From contig CAMGFM010000011.1 in the NCBI GenBank assembly GCA_946055365.1, forward strand, positions 1 to 15,068: a stretch of 15,068 nucleotides of DNA, given 5' to 3'. The stretch is from an uncultured Prevotella sp. GTDB lineage: Bacteria; Bacteroidota; Bacteroidia; Bacteroidales; Bacteroidaceae. A program made the translations under genes and the position numbers. The notes beneath the pieces were generated by a model. The model saw only the letters and a program-made list of their open reading frames with translations. It was not told where the DNA came from and did no database searches. Shown piece after piece: positions 13,809 to 15,068 of the stretch. Each line of letters opens with the position of its first letter. The stretch's first letter is position 1.

Positions 13809-14051
13809 ATGGAAATACGAAAAAAGAATGTCGTCCCCCTCTTCGACGCTCAAACCCATCCGGAGCAGATTGTCAGACATGACGGCCATGATAACCACAT
13901 CGTCAAACTTGACGACGATGCCATAGCATCAGTTTACCCTGACAGTCGTGTCCCTAAAGAGAGAAAGGCTCAGATTAAAGACATTCTGTCGTCGCAAGGA
14001 AGATTGAACTCGATAAGACTCTATAAATGTAAGCTTTGCGAATCAGGCTGA
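13809..14051 (+). CDS. Small hypothetical protein (80 aa), uncertain
   Basis: The frame starts at ATG 13809 with an AAGGAAG stretch 11 bases upstream and ends in TGA at 14051. The 80 residues are charged and soluble, with a His/Asp-rich middle (VRHDGHDNHIVKLDDD, about 22-37), a basic helix-like stretch (VPKERKAQIKDIL) and a closing C-K-L-C pair. I do not recognise a family. Composition is protein-like and unlike its neighbours' shadows, yet it could be the remnant of a longer gene. It sits between the MFS gene and wecB on the same strand, 96 bp after the former and 119 bp before the latter. Confidence 0.45.
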   Translation: MEIRKKNVVPLFDAQTHPEQIVRHDGHDNHIVKLDDDAIASVYPDSRVPKERKAQIKDILSSQGRLNSIRLYKCKLCESG

Positions 14052-14095
14052 GAGTTGAGATTTACTGCGACTAATTGATTGGCTAAAATCGAGAC

Positions 14096-14114
14096 CGTTC
14101 TGGTTCAAAGAACG
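14096..14114. repeat. Short inverted repeat upstream of wecB
   Basis: CGTTCT (14096-14101) and AGAACG (14109-14114) flank a 7-nt loop, 57 bp before the wecB start. It is too short to be a terminator and has no U-tract; it may be an operator or chance. Confidence 0.25.
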
Positions 14115-14170
14115 ACAACGTCATAAAAAGTGTCATAGACCCGATACGACAAACGATAATTGGAGAAATC

Positions 14171-15068
14171 ATGAAGAAAATAATGTTAGTATTCGGAACA
14201 CGTCCCGAGGCCATCAAGATGTGTCCCTTGGTGAAAGAACTCCAAAAACGCAAGGATGAGTTTGAAACCATCGTGTGCGTGACGGGGCAACATAGGGAAA
14301 TGCTTGACCAAGTGCTCAAGATATTTGACGTAAAGCCAGATATTGACTTGAACATCATGAAGCAAGGACAAGACCTGACCGATGTCACAGTGCGCATCCT
14401 CAACGGAATGCGCGACGTGTTCAAGGAGTGCAAGCCCGATGCAGTACTCGTCCATGGCGACACCACCACATCCACAGCTGCAGCCCTTGCCGCTTTCTAC
14501 GCACATATTCCAGTAGGACATGTAGAGGCAGGTCTCCGCACACATAATATATATAGTCCTTGGCCAGAGGAAATGAATCGCCAAATCACAGGCCGCATTG
14601 CTACCTACAACTTCTCTCCGACTCCTCTGTCAGAGAAAAATCTGCAGGAAGAGAAAGCATATGGCAATATATATGTCACAGGCAATACCGTCATCGATGC
14701 CCTCCACATGGTAGTAGATAAACTGAAGAGCAACATCGCCCTCGCCGAGGAGCAGAACAAAGCACTCCTTGACGCTGGCTATGATGTGACGAGACTTGAC
14801 AATGGCAAGAAACTCGTGCTAATCACTGGCCACAGAAGAGAGAACTTCGGCGATGGCTTCATCAGAATGGTGACTGCCATGAAAGACCTCTCCGAAAAAT
14901 ACACAGATGTTGATTTCGTCTATCCCATGCACCTCAACCCCAACGTGCGCAAGCCTATCCACGAGGTGTTTGGCGAAGACCTCACCCGTCCAAACTTCTT
15001 CTTCATCGAACCTCTCCAGTACCTTGAGTTCGTCTATCTGATGAACAAAGCCAACATCGTCCTCACCG
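14171..15068 (+). CDS. wecB: UDP-N-acetylglucosamine 2-epimerase, 3' end cut by window edge
   Basis: 299 codons are present of an expected 370-390. The start MKKIMLVFGTRPEAIKMCPL is the classical N-terminus of non-hydrolysing UDP-GlcNAc 2-epimerases, and GGAG lies seven bases before the ATG. Further signature residues are HGDTTT with Asp97, VEAGLRT with Glu119, WPEEMNRQ with Glu133, GHRREN with His221, and YPMHLNPNV around His254. The enzyme interconverts UDP-GlcNAc and UDP-ManNAc in the cytoplasm, feeding ManNAc or ManNAcA into surface polysaccharides. Codon use looks less GC-rich than in the glycan operon on the left. It may open a second glycan gene block to the right; whether its product feeds the minus-strand operon is unknown. 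Identity is secure. Confidence 0.95.
   Translation, partial: MKKIMLVFGTRPEAIKMCPLVKELQKRKDEFETIVCVTGQHREMLDQVLKIFDVKPDIDLNIMKQGQDLTDVTVRILNGMRDVFKECKPDAVLVHGDTTTSTAAALAAFYAHIPVGHVEAGLRTHNIYSPWPEEMNRQITGRIATYNFSPTPLSEKNLQEEKAYGNIYVTGNTVIDALHMVVDKLKSNIALAEEQNKALLDAGYDVTRLDNGKKLVLITGHRRENFGDGFIRMVTAMKDLSEKYTDVDFVYPMHLNPNVRKPIHEVFGEDLTRPNFFFIEPLQYLEFVYLMNKANIVLT

Noticed and set aside
13197..13898. 233-codon minus-strand frame opposite the MFS gene
   Set aside because: Cys/His-rich translation without membrane helices or motifs, fully antisense to the 12-TM permease.

Overview
The window reads as chromosomal DNA from a member of the Bacteroidota, most likely Bacteroidales (Prevotella- or Muribaculaceae-like, but I cannot fix the genus). 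Three things point there. The protein set is typical: a Wza with a hydrophobic C-terminal tail, a one-piece Wzc-type tyrosine kinase, and a PF11316-type glycosyltransferase. Many starts lack a strong Shine-Dalgarno. The one clear promoter, upstream of wza, matches the Bacteroidota form TTTG-N20-TAnnTTTG. Both ends of the window cut through genes.

Left and centre (1-10432, all minus strand) is an exopolysaccharide/capsule operon of the Wzx/Wzy type. In transcription order it runs: outer-membrane export lipoprotein (wza), chain-length regulator/tyrosine autokinase (wzc), flippase (wzx), GT8-like glycosyltransferase, a GT-A-like transferase with W-x-W-K-P-Y and D-S-G motifs, polymerase (wzy), a PF11316 'rhamnosyl transferase-like' enzyme and, after a 263-bp gap, a GT4-type glycosyltransferase that leaves the window. 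Genes are tightly packed: ATGA overlaps at wzc/wzx and at transferase/wzy, and a longer overlap at wzx/GT8. Four glycosyltransferases would build a lipid-linked repeat unit, Wzx would flip it, Wzy would polymerise it, and Wzc/Wza would set length and export it. No initiating sugar-phosphate transferase, sugar-nucleotide synthesis gene or UpxY-type antiterminator is visible on this strand within the window.

Centre-right is an 839-bp AT-rich divergent intergenic region (10433-11271) holding the wza promoter and an array of short quasi-palindromic repeats with a period of about 22 bp. A second array of the same family lies in the gap before the GT4 gene (about 1210-1291).

Right (plus strand): panB (pantothenate synthesis), a 446-bp gap with an AT-rich palindrome, a 12-TM MFS permease, a short hypothetical ORF, and a partial wecB (UDP-GlcNAc 2-epimerase) running off the right edge. 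wecB supplies UDP-ManNAc for surface glycans, so a second glycan block may begin there.

The observations most worth a second look are the paired 22-bp periodic repeat arrays and the Wzc homologue. The latter carries an extra predicted transmembrane helix and a 66-residue tail after its tyrosine cluster.
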